From Sipunculus nudus (Eukaryota; Annelida; Sipuncula; Golfingiida; Sipunculidae), in contig CM049314.1 in NCBI GenBank assembly GCA_026874595.1, positions 3,557,318 through 3,621,317 on the forward strand: DNA of 64,000 bases, given 5' to 3'. A program made the translations under genes and the position numbers. Of this stretch, positions 11,685 through 22,815 are shown piece after piece. The notes under the pieces are model-generated. The model did not search any database. It saw only the letters and a list, made by a program, of their open reading frames with translations, and had not been told where the DNA came from. Within the stretch, counting starts at the first letter, position 1. Each line of letters begins with the position of its first letter.

Positions 11685-11750
<66 letters not shown>
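11637..11750. repeat. (TA)n microsatellite
   Basis: TA tract with TG interruptions; it adjoins the pogo-like fragment to its right. Confidence 0.95.
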
Positions 11751-11751
<1 letters not shown>

Positions 11752-12015
11752 CGAAAATTCCTTTTTTTCGAAATTAATATATAGTAGGGGACCGATATTA
11801 AATGGTTCGCTGCATAACAAAAAATAGGAAAAAAGACTAACTGATGAGGTCACCTTTCGAAATGGGATGATAAACAGAATAACGAAACATTGATAATAAC
11901 ATGCCCAAGGTACTACCAGTATACTTCTTAAAAAATGGTTGACTTCGTATATCCGTAATCTCAATTATCCGAACAAATACTTTGTCCCAAAACCATTCCG
12001 ACATTTAAGGTTCTA

Positions 12016-12018
<3 letters not shown>
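11751..12018 (-). mobile_element. Possible pogo/Tigger-like MITE fragment
   Basis: On the minus strand the right end reads CAGTAGAACCTTAAATG, flanked by TA. The interior has 'ttcggataattgag' and 'attacggatat', the style of sequence found at ends of pogo/Tigger-type non-autonomous elements. The left end has no matching terminal repeat, so the element is probably truncated at the TA tract. Confidence 0.35.

Positions 12019-12087
<69 letters not shown>
12019..12087. repeat. (TA)n microsatellite
   Basis: Almost pure TA tract between the pogo-like fragment and the retrotransposon flank. Confidence 0.95.
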
Positions 12088-12089
<2 letters not shown>

Positions 12090-12092
12090 TCC

Positions 12093-12200
12093 CGTACTGT
12101 GGTTGCTTTAATATTCGCGAGGTAAACATTTCGCCATTTGCCCTTTTTTTGAGAGGGTTCCGTTTTTCGCGACCTCATCGTAACCTAAATTAACCTAAAA
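12093..12200. mobile_element. Left remnant of a TACTGTG-ended MITE (tentative)
   Basis: Starts TACTGTGGTTGC and is followed by 'attcgcgagg' and 'tttcgcc'. A mirror end, CTCACAGTATA preceded by several 'ttcgcga' motifs, sits at about 18440-18538 on the far side of the retrotransposon. The two could be halves of one element split by the retrotransposon. No target duplication was found to prove it. Confidence 0.3.
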
Positions 12201-12329
12201 AGAGTATATACATTATCATATTAATCATTAATATGTATTATAAATTTTTACGGAACCTAATATAAACAGATCACGTGTACGTGATGAACACAAATTTTGT
12301 CAAGGAGATAAAAAAAATCAGATTCTGAA

Positions 12330-13055
12330 ACACTAGGCAGCGTGAAATGTCTAGGGGAATGAATAAAGAAGTCAGTGTTTTTTTGTTAACAAATAACTTT
12401 AATTTATTCTTAAAACAACCCTAACATTACAATACACTAAATCAATACAATTAAACAGTATAACAGCGGTATAACAACAAATCAATACAATCACACAGTA
12501 AAAAAAAACAATGTGCACAGTACCTGGATAACACCACCGTAACAACGATAAGTTCTTTAAATGTATACGCTCGGAGAATGACTGTCCAGTGTAAAGCTCT
12601 TGTAACAATCCAGAAAACTGAAGTCCAAACAAGACTAGTCACAAAATCCAGGAGAAAGTCTATAATTGCCGCATTCGTTGGATAAGGTCCCACAAACCGA
12701 CACACACGCTTCTGCGTCCGCTGGAATCTTCTCTGCTCTGCTCTCTCGGCTCTAAAACACAGTCCCCTTATATAACTTTTCACCTCAAGCCGAGAAGCTT
12801 TGATTTCTCGAACATTCGAAGAACCTAACACAATACACGGTAAACACGCGTTCAAGAATCATCTAGAAAAACGTCGGTGTGTCTCTACACACCAGGGTCC
12901 ACACGTGACCTCGGCCAGGCGAGAAAGCCCAAGGTTGGCATGACAACGAGAGTTCAACCAATACGGATTAAACTGAGAATGTAACAAACGGCCCGGAGAG
13001 GGTGTCACAACAGGAGTTACGCCCGTGTCACACAATAAAAAGAGCACCTGTAACA
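12330..13055 (-). repeat. 3' LTR of the Gypsy element
   Basis: On the minus strand it starts TGTTACAG directly after the polypurine tract. It has a TATA-like TTATATAAGG near 12771-12780 and an AATAAA near 12405. The far end is uncertain; I place it around 12330 because LTR-like sequence fades there. The partner 5' LTR was not found. Confidence 0.6.
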
Positions 13056-13067
13056 CTCCCCCTCCTG
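13056..13067 (-). other. Polypurine tract of the Gypsy element
   Basis: The minus strand reads CAGGAGGGGGAG immediately before the TG of the 3' LTR. It would prime plus-strand DNA synthesis. Its place right after the end of RNase H supports RNase H being the last pol domain. Confidence 0.7.
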
Positions 13068-13171
13068 TAAGAAAAAAGAAAGTTTTCACGGAAAAAACTT
13101 TCTTTTTGCAATCACAATCACTAAATTTTTACAAAATCTAAAAACAAATCATCTTATTTACAACATTTCAT

Positions 13172-13560
13172 AAACATCTCGATATGCAATCGGCAAGTAC
13201 ATTTTCTTTCCCCTTAATGTGTTTGATTTCAAGGTTGTAATCCTGTAGGAACAAACTCCATCTCAACAATCCTTGATTTTTACACTTCAGCTTGTTCATG
13301 AACGTGAGGGGATTGTGATCACTGTGACAGTGATAAGCCTGACTGATGAAGTAACATAAACTTCAAAATGTTGCAATGCCAAAACCAAAGCCAAACATTC
13401 TTTTTCAATAGTGGAGTAATTTTTCTGGTTTGCATTAAACTTTCTTGATAAAATAACAAATTGGATGATCCATGCCATCATTGCCTTCTTGTAACAACAT
13501 AGCACCAGCAGCAGTATCACTAGCATCTGCACCTAACTTAAAAGATTTAGAAAAGTCTGG
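13172..13560 (-). pseudogene. Gypsy RNase H domain (broken)
   Basis: Recognisable pieces are FNANQKNYSTIEKECLAL, LALQHFEVYV and, in another frame, LLRWSLFLQDYNLEIKHIKG followed by DCISRCL and a stop near 13172. These are the usual C-terminal blocks of Gypsy RT-RNase H. A frameshift destroys the DHNPL-type motif between them. The stop is followed by the polypurine tract, so pol ends here. Confidence 0.85.
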
Positions 13561-14346
13561 AGCTGCTAAAACTGGTGAACTTTGCAGAATTGCTTTCAAA
13601 TTCTGAAATGCTTTTTTACACTGAACATTCCATACAAACTTTTGTTTCTTTTAAAAAACTCAGATGTTACAAAGTTGATGGTCAGACGTGCTTCACTGAG
13701 TATTTCGAAGAGGTCGCAAAGAATTTGCAGATGTTTCTCCAAGGTATCGCTGTACAAGATGAGGTCATCAATATATGCGTCGCAGGAACGTGGCTGGCGA
13801 GTTCTTCATGCCAAACGGCATAACTTTATACTGGTACAGTCCTTGCTGCGTCACAAATGCGGACACTTCTTTTGCTCGTTCTGTCAGCGAAACTTGACAG
13901 AATCCTTTAAGCAAGTCAAACTTGGAGACATAGCTGGAGCTACCGACTACTGGAGCTATCATTACAATCATCGATCCTCGGAATCGGGAACGTGTCAGTC
14001 TTGGTGACAGAGTTCAATTTTCGATAATCTGTGCACATACGGTAACTTCCATCAGGTTTTGGCACAAGAATACATGGTGAACTCCAGTTACTGTTACTAG
14101 GTTCAATAAAATCATTGTCCAGCAAATATTGAATCACATCAGTAGATACTTTTGCTTTTCTGGATTCAGTCTATAAGGATGTTGCTTGACTGCGCTTGCC
14201 TCGCCAACATCGACGTCATGGCACAATATGTTAGTTCGCGTTGGAATGTCACTAAACAAATGCTCATAATTCCGCAGCAGGTTCTTGAGGTCTTGTTGTT
14301 GTTGTGCGGTAAGGTGTGACAGTTTGGCATCCAGGTTGTTAAGCAC
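13561..14346 (-). pseudogene. Gypsy reverse transcriptase (broken)
   Basis: Reverse transcriptase blocks occur in order on the minus strand: LLDNDFIEPSNSNWSSPCIL, VPKPDGSYRMCTDYRKLN, FDLLKGFCQVSLTE, FVTQQGLYQYKVMPFGMKNS, then the catalytic YIDD at 13764-13775. The YIDD motif is intact, but at least three frame changes separate the blocks. The N-terminal part (LSHLTAQQQQDLKNLLRNYE) lies just after the integrase tail, which fixes the domain order. Confidence 0.9.
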
Positions 14347-14349
14347 GTC

Positions 14350-15846
14350 TCAGTTTTTGAAAGGTACTGTACCACACTGAATGTCTACATCACACTTACA
14401 ATCAGTATCTACTTTAACTGGGTCAGGGTCAGTGTTTACACAATTTACAGCAGTAACATTATGGACAACATCTGATGTGCTGTTTCTGTCATAAAATGGT
14501 TTTAACATGTTAACATGACACAGTTGTTTCTTCTTACGCCTATCTGGTGTCAACAGTATGTAATTTAAACCACTGACTTTCTTGTCAACAATGCAAGGAC
14601 CAAAATACCTAGCTTGCAAAGGTCTGCCAGGGATGGGAAGTAAGACCAGGACCTTTTCATCAATATCAAACGTCCTACTTACAGTGTGCTTGTCATACTT
14701 TGTTTTCATTTTATTTTGTGCAGATTTTAGATTTGACTTTGCAATCTAACAAGCATTGTGTAGTTTAGTGCGAAAGTATGAGACATACTGAAGTAAACTA
14801 AGAAAATCGGGATTTCACACAAGAGATTTTCTTTAAGCAGTTTCAATAGACCACCAACGGAGTGTTCAAAAACTAGTTCAAAAGGACTGAAACCAAAGGA
14901 CTCTTGAAAGGATTCTCTGACAGCAAACAGAAATAGGTGGATTTCTTTATCCCAGTCTTTCTGTGTTCCATAGCAATAGGTCCTGATCATGTTTTTTAAT
15001 GTCTGGTAAAAACTCTCGAGGGCGCCCTTACTTTAAGGATGGTATGGCGAAGAGCTGTACTGTTTTATACCTAGATCAAGCATAACTTGTTGGAATAAGC
15101 CAGACATAAAATTAGACCCTTGGTCAGACTGGACGGATTTGGTAATCCAAAAGTTGTAAACACTTGGTTAGAGCTTTGACAACACTTTCGGCATTAATTT
15201 TGCGCAATGGTATTGCCTGCGGGAACCTGGTAGATTCGCACATTATTGTCAGCAAGTATTCATGTCCAGATTTTGTTTTGGGCAGTGGTCCAACACAGTC
15301 AACATTAATCCTATTGAATGGTTCCTCGAAAGCAGGAATAGGCCTAAGTGGGGCCTTATGAGGATTATGATTGGGCTTGCCTACCACATGGCATGTATGG
15401 CATGATTTACAAAATTGTACAACATCTTTCCTGAGGTTAGGCCAATAGAAGTGTGTACTAACTTTCTGATAAGTTTTATTTATACCTAAAAGGCCAGACA
15501 AAGGAGCCTCATATGCCATGCTTAGAATTTCATAGCAAAAGCTTTTGGGCATTACTATTTGATGTTTGATGGCCCACTCATCATCAGCGCATACATCAGG
15601 TGGTCGCCATTTACGCATAAGCATACCATTTTTGACATAGAAACAAACTGGGTTCTGTGACAGCTCATCTTTAGAAACTGCCCTGGGAAACAAACATGAA
15701 ATATCAGGGTCCTTATGCTGTTCCGCGATAAGTTCTGACCTTGAGAATGCTGCATCCTGTACGGGCGAGTCATTAGACGAGTCACTAGTGACTCCCAGAG
15801 TGTTATTATCTGGACCATTATCCTCATGTGTGTTTTTTCCTGGCAA
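14350..15846 (-). pseudogene. Gypsy integrase with C-terminal GPY/F-like module (broken)
   Basis: The N-terminal zinc-binding region keeps the CxxC (FCKSCHTC), but the expected two histidines appear as Tyr and Leu (AYEAPLSGLLG). The core has VDCVGPLPKTKSGHEYLL, then SDQGSNF and ALESF, giving D, D and E catalytic positions. A stop follows SSSPYHP, and there are frameshifts near 15120 and 14990. The C-terminal part 14350-14709 has RYFGPCIV and LCHVNMLKPFY, typical of the Gypsy GPY/F region. It sits upstream of RT in element orientation. Confidence 0.9.
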
Positions 15847-15902
15847 TAGATCTAGTTACAGGACATGAAGGATACAAACCAGAAATTTCCTGACTTTCCG
15901 GA

Positions 15903-16294
15903 TCAGTGTCCTAATCAAGTGACGGCTTTTCTGTCACTACCGGAACAGGCTGTACTTTGTCACCTGCGACATCATTGCCTAGTAGCAACTGAATTCCCTT
16001 AAAGGGTAAAGTAGTTCATATGCCCACAGTAATATTCCCAGAAATCAAATCTGACTTTAAATGGATACTGTGAAGCAGAACTAAAGTGTGACTGTCTGAA
16101 AACACACCATTAACAAGTGCATGTGCACCAGTAAAGGACCTATTAGAAAATGGCAAAGTGTTTGCTAACATGAGAGTCTGGTCTGAACTAGTGTCCCTTA
16201 AAATTCTAGTAGGGGTAGAATCTGAAAAATCACTTGAAAGTGATACCAAAACCATCATGTATGAATGGCTCAAATAACTCCATTTCAGAGTCAA
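15903..16294 (-). pseudogene. Gypsy aspartic protease (broken)
   Basis: Shows ILRDTSSDQTLML, the D-T-[SG]-[AS] active-site motif, and further on LPFKGIQLLLGNDVAG, a block found in the flap/C-terminal part of Gypsy proteases. An in-frame stop lies between them near 16013. Confidence 0.7.
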
Positions 16295-16780
16295 GAGAGG
16301 AATCTATTACCTCAGCTTCATCGAACAAAGAACTGACATTGACAGTGTTAGTCATAAACTCTTTTTCAGAGTTATTTAAGGAATCTACATTCTTTTTATC
16401 ATCAAACTCCTCATGGGAGTCAACAGAGGAATTTTCCTCAGCAGAAACAATCTTCTGTTTGTCATAAGAGGACCTGGCCTCATTTGAAATACTCTCGAAA
16501 GAGTCATAAAAGGACTTAGCCTTATTTAAAGGATACTCCTCGCAGGATTCTTGAAAGAACCTAGCCTTATTTAATTCATCGCAGAAATCAATTGAGGTTT
16601 TTACCCCGCAAGCTACGGATTATTCTTTGGATTTAGAAGGCACGCGGGCCTCCGTAGCATCAAACTCTTTATTAGAGTCAATAAAGGAGTTGTACCCCTT
16701 ATTTACATGAAAAGAGCCTGGCTCTTGTACTATGCTATGCATAGATTTTGAAATAAAATCAGAAGGTTTGCTTTTTGGTT
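16295..16780 (-). pseudogene. Linker between gag and protease of the Gypsy element
   Basis: Low-complexity acidic/serine-rich coding remnant with repeated 'ESFDEF/ESF' type codons. Many stops, no recognised domain. Confidence 0.4.
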
Positions 16781-16789
16781 TATTCGCAA

Positions 16790-16850
16790 GTTTCCAGCAG
16801 TCAGATATTATATGACCTTCTTAGTTGCAGTGATTACAGATTTTCTTTGA
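16790..16850 (-). pseudogene. Gag CCHC zinc knuckle containing a stop
   Basis: The minus strand reads C-N-H-C-N-stop-E-G-H-I-I-S-D-C, fitting CX2CX4HX4C with one position turned into TAA. This binds genomic RNA in active relatives; here it is disabled. Confidence 0.75.
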
Positions 16851-16914
16851 AAATGACTGGTCTTTGTTTGACTTGGATACAGTGGACGTGGGCTGAGGTG
16901 TTGAAATGGACTTT

Positions 16915-17266
16915 GCTGACCTATCAGGACTACTAGTACTGGGTGACTGCGCTTTAAACTTCTTTTGACCAAAATGATTTACATTCTTGATTGTGAATGA
17001 CTGGTTTGATTTGCTAGTAAAGGACATTTTGTGTGTTAATGAATAATTATCCGCTGATTGAGCAGCAATGTCAAGTGTTTCAGGACTTTTGCTGACCTAT
17101 CAGGACTACTAGTACTGGGTGACTGCGCTTTAAACTTCTTTTGACCAAAATGATTTACATTCTTGATTGTGAATGACTGGTTTGATTTGCTAGTAAAGGA
17201 CATTTTGTGTGTTAATGAATAATAATCCGCTGATTGAGCAGCAATGTCAAGTGTTTCAGGACTTTT
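16915..17266 (-). repeat. 176-bp tandem duplication within gag
   Basis: 16915-17090 and 17091-17266 are almost identical (one clear substitution near 17048/17224). The shift of 176 bp is not a multiple of three, so it breaks the gag frame. The near-identity means it arose after the element inserted, or was already in a recent parent copy. Confidence 0.9.
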
Positions 17267-18106
17267 CTCACCGAGAAAAGTTTTATGATCTGCGTTAATG
17301 CAGCGCTTAAATTCTTCAAGCAAAATCAGCTGGCGCAAATTGTCATAATCTTTCATTACATTTTTAGAACTACACCAGCGATCAAACAACTGCTCTTTTT
17401 TCCTAGTAAATTCGACGTAGGTCTGTTCTTTGCGCTTTTCCTAATTTCTGGATTTCTGGCGGTAAGCCTCTGGAACTAACTCATTACCTTTCAGGATTAA
17501 CCGTTTTACCAGGTCATAGTCAGCAGCAGCTTCTACTGAAAGCACTGTATAAATTTCTCTGGCCTTGTAAGTCAATACACTTTGTAACAGCATAGTCCAA
17601 TTTTCCTTAGGCCATTTTAAATTTTCAGCTAGCTTCACAAAGTGTAAGAAATATTTATCAACCTCTTTTTCTTGAAAAGGTGGAACAATTCTTATGTGTT
17701 TAGTAATATCAAAACTGTGAGTTGGGGCAGCACGTAGACTATGTTCTAGTTTAAGTCTTTCTAATTCCAGTCGTTTTAACTCAATTTCTTTTTCTTTTTC
17801 TAGTCTTTCTCTTTCTAACCTTTCTTCCCTCTCTTTTAATGCTAGCTCATGTTGCATTTCCAACTTTTTCAATTCTAATTGCATAGCAAGGCTGTCATTT
17901 CTTGATGTTTCCACTTCACTCTCTTCCATTAAACCTTTGCTAACTAGATCTAGCATGATTTTAGCAATGATATCAGGCTTTCTCAAAGCTTTTTTCACAC
18001 TCAGCCCTAAGTGTTGTCCCAAACGCAACAACTGTTGCTTTGTCAACTGCTCAAGTTGATCAGGGTCGGGATCGTCAACAAATGTCTCAAGTTTGAAATC
18101 TGCCAT
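17036..18106 (-). pseudogene. Gypsy gag with SCAN-like capsid region (broken)
   Basis: Starts MADFKLETFV at 18106. After an N-terminal leucine-rich part comes a long charged coiled coil (about residues 75-135, ELKKLEM...ERLKLEH). The capsid-like region has VDKYFLHFVKLAENLKWPKE, then WTMLLQSVLTYKAREIY and ADYDLVKRLI. This pattern is that of the gag ancestor of the vertebrate SCAN domain, which derives from Gmr1-like Gypsy elements. A stop/frameshift at 17441 separates it from the continuation QLFDRWCSSKN at about 17389. The SCAN link is from general knowledge, not a search. Confidence 0.85.
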
Positions 18107-18290
18107 GTTAAGATGTTAAAACAATAACAAAAAAAAAACACTAAGATAAATCCTGTAAACAATGTACTGTAAACAATATGTAATCTTGTAAACAATGTAT
18201 GATAAAACAATGTCCAGGTCAAGGCCTAATAAATTTTCAAAACATCCCGGACGAGGGATGATATTACGGACACGTATATATAATATATGC

Positions 18291-18540
18291 GCAATAACGT
18301 ATCAACTGGATAGGGGCCCAATGGACGAGCAAACGGTTTGACATTTATCTTAAATATTAGCAGATAAGTTTGATAGATGGATAAAATTAAAAATATTCAT
18401 CTTTGATTTATGGGTAACATACAAAGAAGTATTTAACTAATTCACGAAGGTTATTTATTCGCGATAAGTTCCATTTCGCGAATATTGCGAATTTTAAACC
18501 CACGCGAACAAAAAAAAACGCTCACAGTATATACATATAT
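18291..18540. other. Flank of the retrotransposon, possible MITE half
   Basis: Contains several 'ttcgcga' motifs and ends CTCACAGTATATA, the possible mirror end of the fragment at 12093. On the minus strand 18250-18275 looks like the 3' part of a tRNA gene and might be a degenerate primer-binding site, but it lacks the TGG start. Confidence 0.3.
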
Positions 18541-19669
18541 GATAATCTGTAAATTACGACGCAGTTGGGTTTTTACAAGGCAATGGATCTTCCGCTCTCA
18601 TTTGACTCTCCAAATACCGCACACATATCGTCGATGTCCTCTTCTTCCGTTGCGGAGTTATTTCGTATTAAGCTACAAAATTTATAACTTTAAGATTTTG
18701 TATTCAGCCACGCATGTCACGCATGTTACGCTTTTTCAGGAGGCGCCTCGGTGATTTTGATGTATTTCGTTCAAGCTCACTTGCCCGTTGTAAGACCATG
18801 GCCAAAAAGCATGCTCTGTCCGATCTGAAGTTTACGTGCAATACGCGGTCTTGCGGGTCCAGTTTGACATAAGTTATATGGGTTCACCTGGCGAGTGGCA
18901 GAAAAATACATACGAACAGACTGTTTCTACACGGGGACAAAGAAATCGTACTCTATAATAATGGTTTTAAGAAAAAATATAATGGATTGTTCGTACGGTT
19001 TTTCCTAACCCGCTACAAATTTTCGGCAAAATTCGTGCATAACTTTATGTGTCAATTTGCATAGAGACCAAGCAAAGAACCACTTATTTCTTTCTTTGCC
19101 AATGACTTGCATCGACAGAGGCTAACCTGCTAGGTCAATCAAAAAAGATCTGGACAAATATTTAAAACTGTAGGAATCTATTAACTGAGCCGGTCCTTTC
19201 ACTTTGTCAGGTATATGTTGCATTTATGCGTGCAAGAGCCTTCATCGACATACATATGTCTGTTATCATGTCTAAGAAAACTCTCAACTGGAAACCAAAA
19301 TCATTTTCCGTGATGTCCACTGAGCTTCAATTTATATAAAGCATCTTTCTTAAACTTTCAATTTGCTATAGTCATAATTTCTGCAATTTTTTCTACGGTA
19401 GATGGCTTCTATATGCAATCGATATATATATCGATTATATATTGTCATCACTACAGCAATGATGTCGTACTCATGTTGATTATAAAAAAATCTCAATCAT
19501 AATTCGTAGTCCCTATATGTGCTTCAAGTCTTTAACCAAAACGTATTTCTTTGTGGGATTTGTTGATTTATCTTTCAGGAACTACCAACTTATTACAAAA
19601 CTATTTATCTTATAGAACCGTGCCTTTCCGCATGTGCATTTAGTAATAATGATTATATAAATAATAATT
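18541..19669. other. Intronic, nothing recognised
   Basis: No gene or repeat identified. A short 'atcgatatatatatcgat' palindrome lies near 19419. Confidence 0.5.
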
Positions 19670-21091
19670 AGGGCCCCGCTTGACAAGCGGTGCCCTATAG
19701 TAATCACCGTGTCAGTCCGTCCATCCGTCCTTGCGTACTTCCGTCCTTCCGTCAGTAACACTTTCTTTCGCGCACAATAACTCAACAACAACATACTTTC
19801 CCAAATTCACAGGGATGATTGGTATCTATAAGGGCTCCAGACCTATTGAATTACAGACCTGTAAGAATTACAATATGGCCGCCACAGCCCAATCGCTGAT
19901 TTTCTTTCGCGCGCGATAACTCAACAACATCATACTGCAGCTTTCCCAAATTCACAGGGATGGTTGGTACATTTGACGGCTCCAGACCTATTGAATTACA
20001 GACTTGTCGGAATTCCAATATGGCCGCCATAGCCCAATCGGTGATTTTCTTTCGCGCACGATAACTCAACAACAACCTCCTGCAGCTTTCCCAAATTCAC
20101 AGGGATGATTGTTACCTATGAGGGCTCCAGACTTATTGAATGACAGACCTGTCGGAATTCCAATATGGCCGCCACAGCCCAATCGCTGATTTTCTTTCGC
20201 GCACGATAACTCAACAACAACCTCCTGCAACTTTCCCAAATTCACAGGGATGATTGGTACCTATGAGGGCTCCAGACTTATTGAATTACAGACCTGTCGG
20301 AATTCCAATATGGCCGCCACAGCCCAATTGCTTATATTCTTTCGCGCGCGATATCTCAACAACAACATACCGCATCTTTCCCAATTCCCTAGGGATGATT
20401 GGTACCTATGAGGACTCCATACCTATTGAATTATAGACCTGTCGAAATTCCAATATGGCCGCCACAGCCCAATCGCTCATTTTATTTCGCGCGTGATAAC
20501 TCAACAACAACCTACTGCAGCTTTCCCAATTCACAGGGATGATTGGTACCTATGAGAGCTCTAGACCTATTGAATAACAGACCTGTCACAATTACAATAT
20601 GGCCGCCACAGCCCAATCGCTGATTTTCTTTCGCACGCAATAACTCAACAACAACATACTGCAGCTTTCCCAAATTTACAGGGATGGTTGGTACATATGA
20701 GGGCTCCAGGCCTATTGAATTACAGACCTGTTGGCATTCCAATATGGCCACCACAGCCCGATCGCTAATTTTCTTTCGCACGCAATAACTTAACAACAAC
20801 CTACTACAGCTTTCCCAATTTCACATGGATCATTGGTGCCTATGATGGCTCCAGACCTATTCAATTACAGACTTGCTCAAAATCAAATATGGTTAACAGA
20901 CTACATTCGGTGATTTTCTATTGCACACATTGTTTCAGACATAATTTCTTTAATATCATTTGATCCAGTAGGATTTTATCCCTCATGCATATGGATAAAA
21001 ATCTGTTTCTGTTTTTCTTATTTTTCAAATTTAATTTAATTTTTCATCCATATGTAAACGAGTCCAGCCCTAGCAGAAACGCGGGGCCCTC
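19670..21091. mobile_element. Repeat element with 145-bp internal tandem units
   Basis: Begins AGGGCCCCGC and ends GCGGGGCCCT, a perfect 10-bp terminal inverted repeat. Just inside the left end are the hairpin CCGCTTGACAAGCGG and a 'gtccgtccatccgtcc' tract. The middle is about eight tandem units. The block 'caatatggcc' recurs at 19871, 20016, 20161, 20306, 20451, 20595 and 20740, a spacing of 145 bp with one of 144. Each unit has 'ttcgcgcgcgataactcaac'-like and 'ttgaattacagacctgt' segments. No clear target duplication and no coding frame. A non-autonomous transposable element is likely. Confidence 0.7.
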
Positions 21092-22379
21092 TGAGGACCA
21101 TTGTCCGACCACATCTTGTTTTACTTGTAATTTTGGCCCAAAACATGTTGGTGATCCAGAGATCCTTTGTTCTAAATGCTAACAAGAGGCTTCCAATCGC
21201 CGAACTGTTAATTGGGTCAAGGTAAAAAATAGATATAAGTTTGAGAAATTTAGACGCATTGGAGAGGTAGCGCATACACGGTAGCGCTCCTTTAGCCTGT
21301 TGGTATATTTTTTTCTCGCCATCACTGTGACTCAGATTGTATAGCCACGATAATCGCTGGGCCAATGCCTTTGTAAACTTCCGTGCCTTATCCGCCATGG
21401 ATCGTCCTCGTGGCGGTCAAGGTGGCCTTGCTTCGAATGATCAAAAGGGGAAATTATTGGCATGGTATTGGCACAGTTCTCCCGGAAAATCGCCAAATGA
21501 GATAATAGAATTTTAAGAATATTCACTTATGGTACAAAGTTTATGACCCCGGCGTGATATTAAAGCTACATCAACGAAATAAATGCCTCCACGGTTTACA
21601 CCGTAAACTAGGAAAGAGCCAGCGGACAAATAAAGCTAAAACTAACAGAAGAAATTTGAAGACACCTTTATCATTTCGAGTGAATCAAGGTAACGGCGTG
21701 ACTACAGTATCGGGAGCGATATCTCACAATAATAATTATAATCCGACAGAAATGGAACCGCTAATTCCATAGGACAACTTAGTTTTGATTTGGCCTAGAA
21801 GATAGCAGATGTTTGATATGTCATAATCGTTTTGATTATCTTTCGGCAAAAGCATCTTGAACAAAGTATCCCTTTGTTGGAAACGTGTGGCTTATGCCCA
21901 TATTAGTTGTGTGTGTTTTCGCTAATTGGTGATTTCTGTTAATGGTAAGTTTAATGGGATACTCTTCGCAAAGCCTAAAGCCGCCTGAAATTTCCTAAGA
22001 GTGCAATAATGATTCAATTATGCTCTCGCTGTAGTGATACATTGTAACATTATATGTCATTTAATATAATTTCTTTCAAATAAGGTGTACGTTAACTCTC
22101 GTAATTGTTTTGTACGTGTAATCATTAACGCAGGATAACGATAGAACATATTGTGTCGTTGCATTGCTAGTTTTTTTTTCAATTTAAGACTGATTGACGG
22201 CCGCCTCATCCAAGGGTACATCTTTGTGGAACCGAGCGCAATATCCATGTTTCTATTATTTTTATTTTAAATTTGTAGGACCAGGGATCTATTACAGGGA
22301 AATTTCTAATGACACACAAGTAACAAAATGGTGGTGTGCATTTCTAGAAGGATAATGGTAGGACCAATAAATGTAATAT
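21092..22379. other. Intronic, nothing recognised
   Basis: No gene found. Short open frames here lack any recognisable motif. Confidence 0.5.
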
Positions 22380-22795
22380 GTAATATTAAGGATACATAAA
22401 CAATTGTTATTATATGTGTATTGTCTCACGCTAGTAGTTTATTTGGTTCAATACAAAAGTTGCCGAGCAAATCCATCCCACCACACGACACTTTATCTGT
22501 TTTTATGCGTTGTTATGGATGACCACATGTTATGATGTTATGTGAGTAACAACACTTCAATTCGTCTGTTTACTATAACAAGACTGTGGGATAAGAGATC
22601 CGATCTTGAACTTCCGAGAAAACGCCAGGTCGCGTGTGCGCTATATATATGTTTTGAGCCAGTGGTCGCGACCGGTGCGATCTTATTTCAGCTTGTGTAT
22701 AGGGGAAAGAGAACAGTTTTAGAACAAAAATATTAGTAGGTACCGTTATATTTTAAGAAGAGAACACTTTATATCATACAAACGTGGTAAGTGTA
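22380..22795 (+). repeat. Third copy of the upstream inverted-repeat family
   Basis: Collinear with the left arm. Shared blocks include 'atatgtgtattgt.tcacg', 'gccgagcaaatccat' (left arm: 'tccagcaaatccat'), 'tttttatgcgttgt', 'cggttttagaac' (here 'cagttttagaac') and 'taccgt.atattttaagaa'. The copy ends about 20 bp before the acceptor of esterase exon 2. Confidence 0.65.
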
Positions 22796-22815
22796 TTTTT
22801 ATTCGTATTTTACAG

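Larger units (their letters stand above)
12330..18290 (-). mobile_element. Decayed Ty3/Gypsy retrotransposon, INT before RT
   Basis: Read on the minus strand the order is gag, CCHC zinc knuckle, aspartic protease, integrase with GPY/F-like tail, reverse transcriptase, RNase H, polypurine tract and 3' LTR. Integrase upstream of reverse transcriptase is the copia-like order known for the Gmr1-like group of Ty3/Gypsy elements; most Gypsy elements have RT before INT. Every reading frame is broken by stops or frameshifts, so this copy cannot move. No matching 5' LTR is visible near 18.3-18.9 kb, so the element is probably truncated at its 5' end. It lies antisense within esterase intron 1. Confidence 0.9.

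Noticed and set aside
18245-18280. tRNA-like segment as the retrotransposon primer-binding site
   Set aside because: The expected TGG start is absent and no 5' LTR end could be placed beside it.
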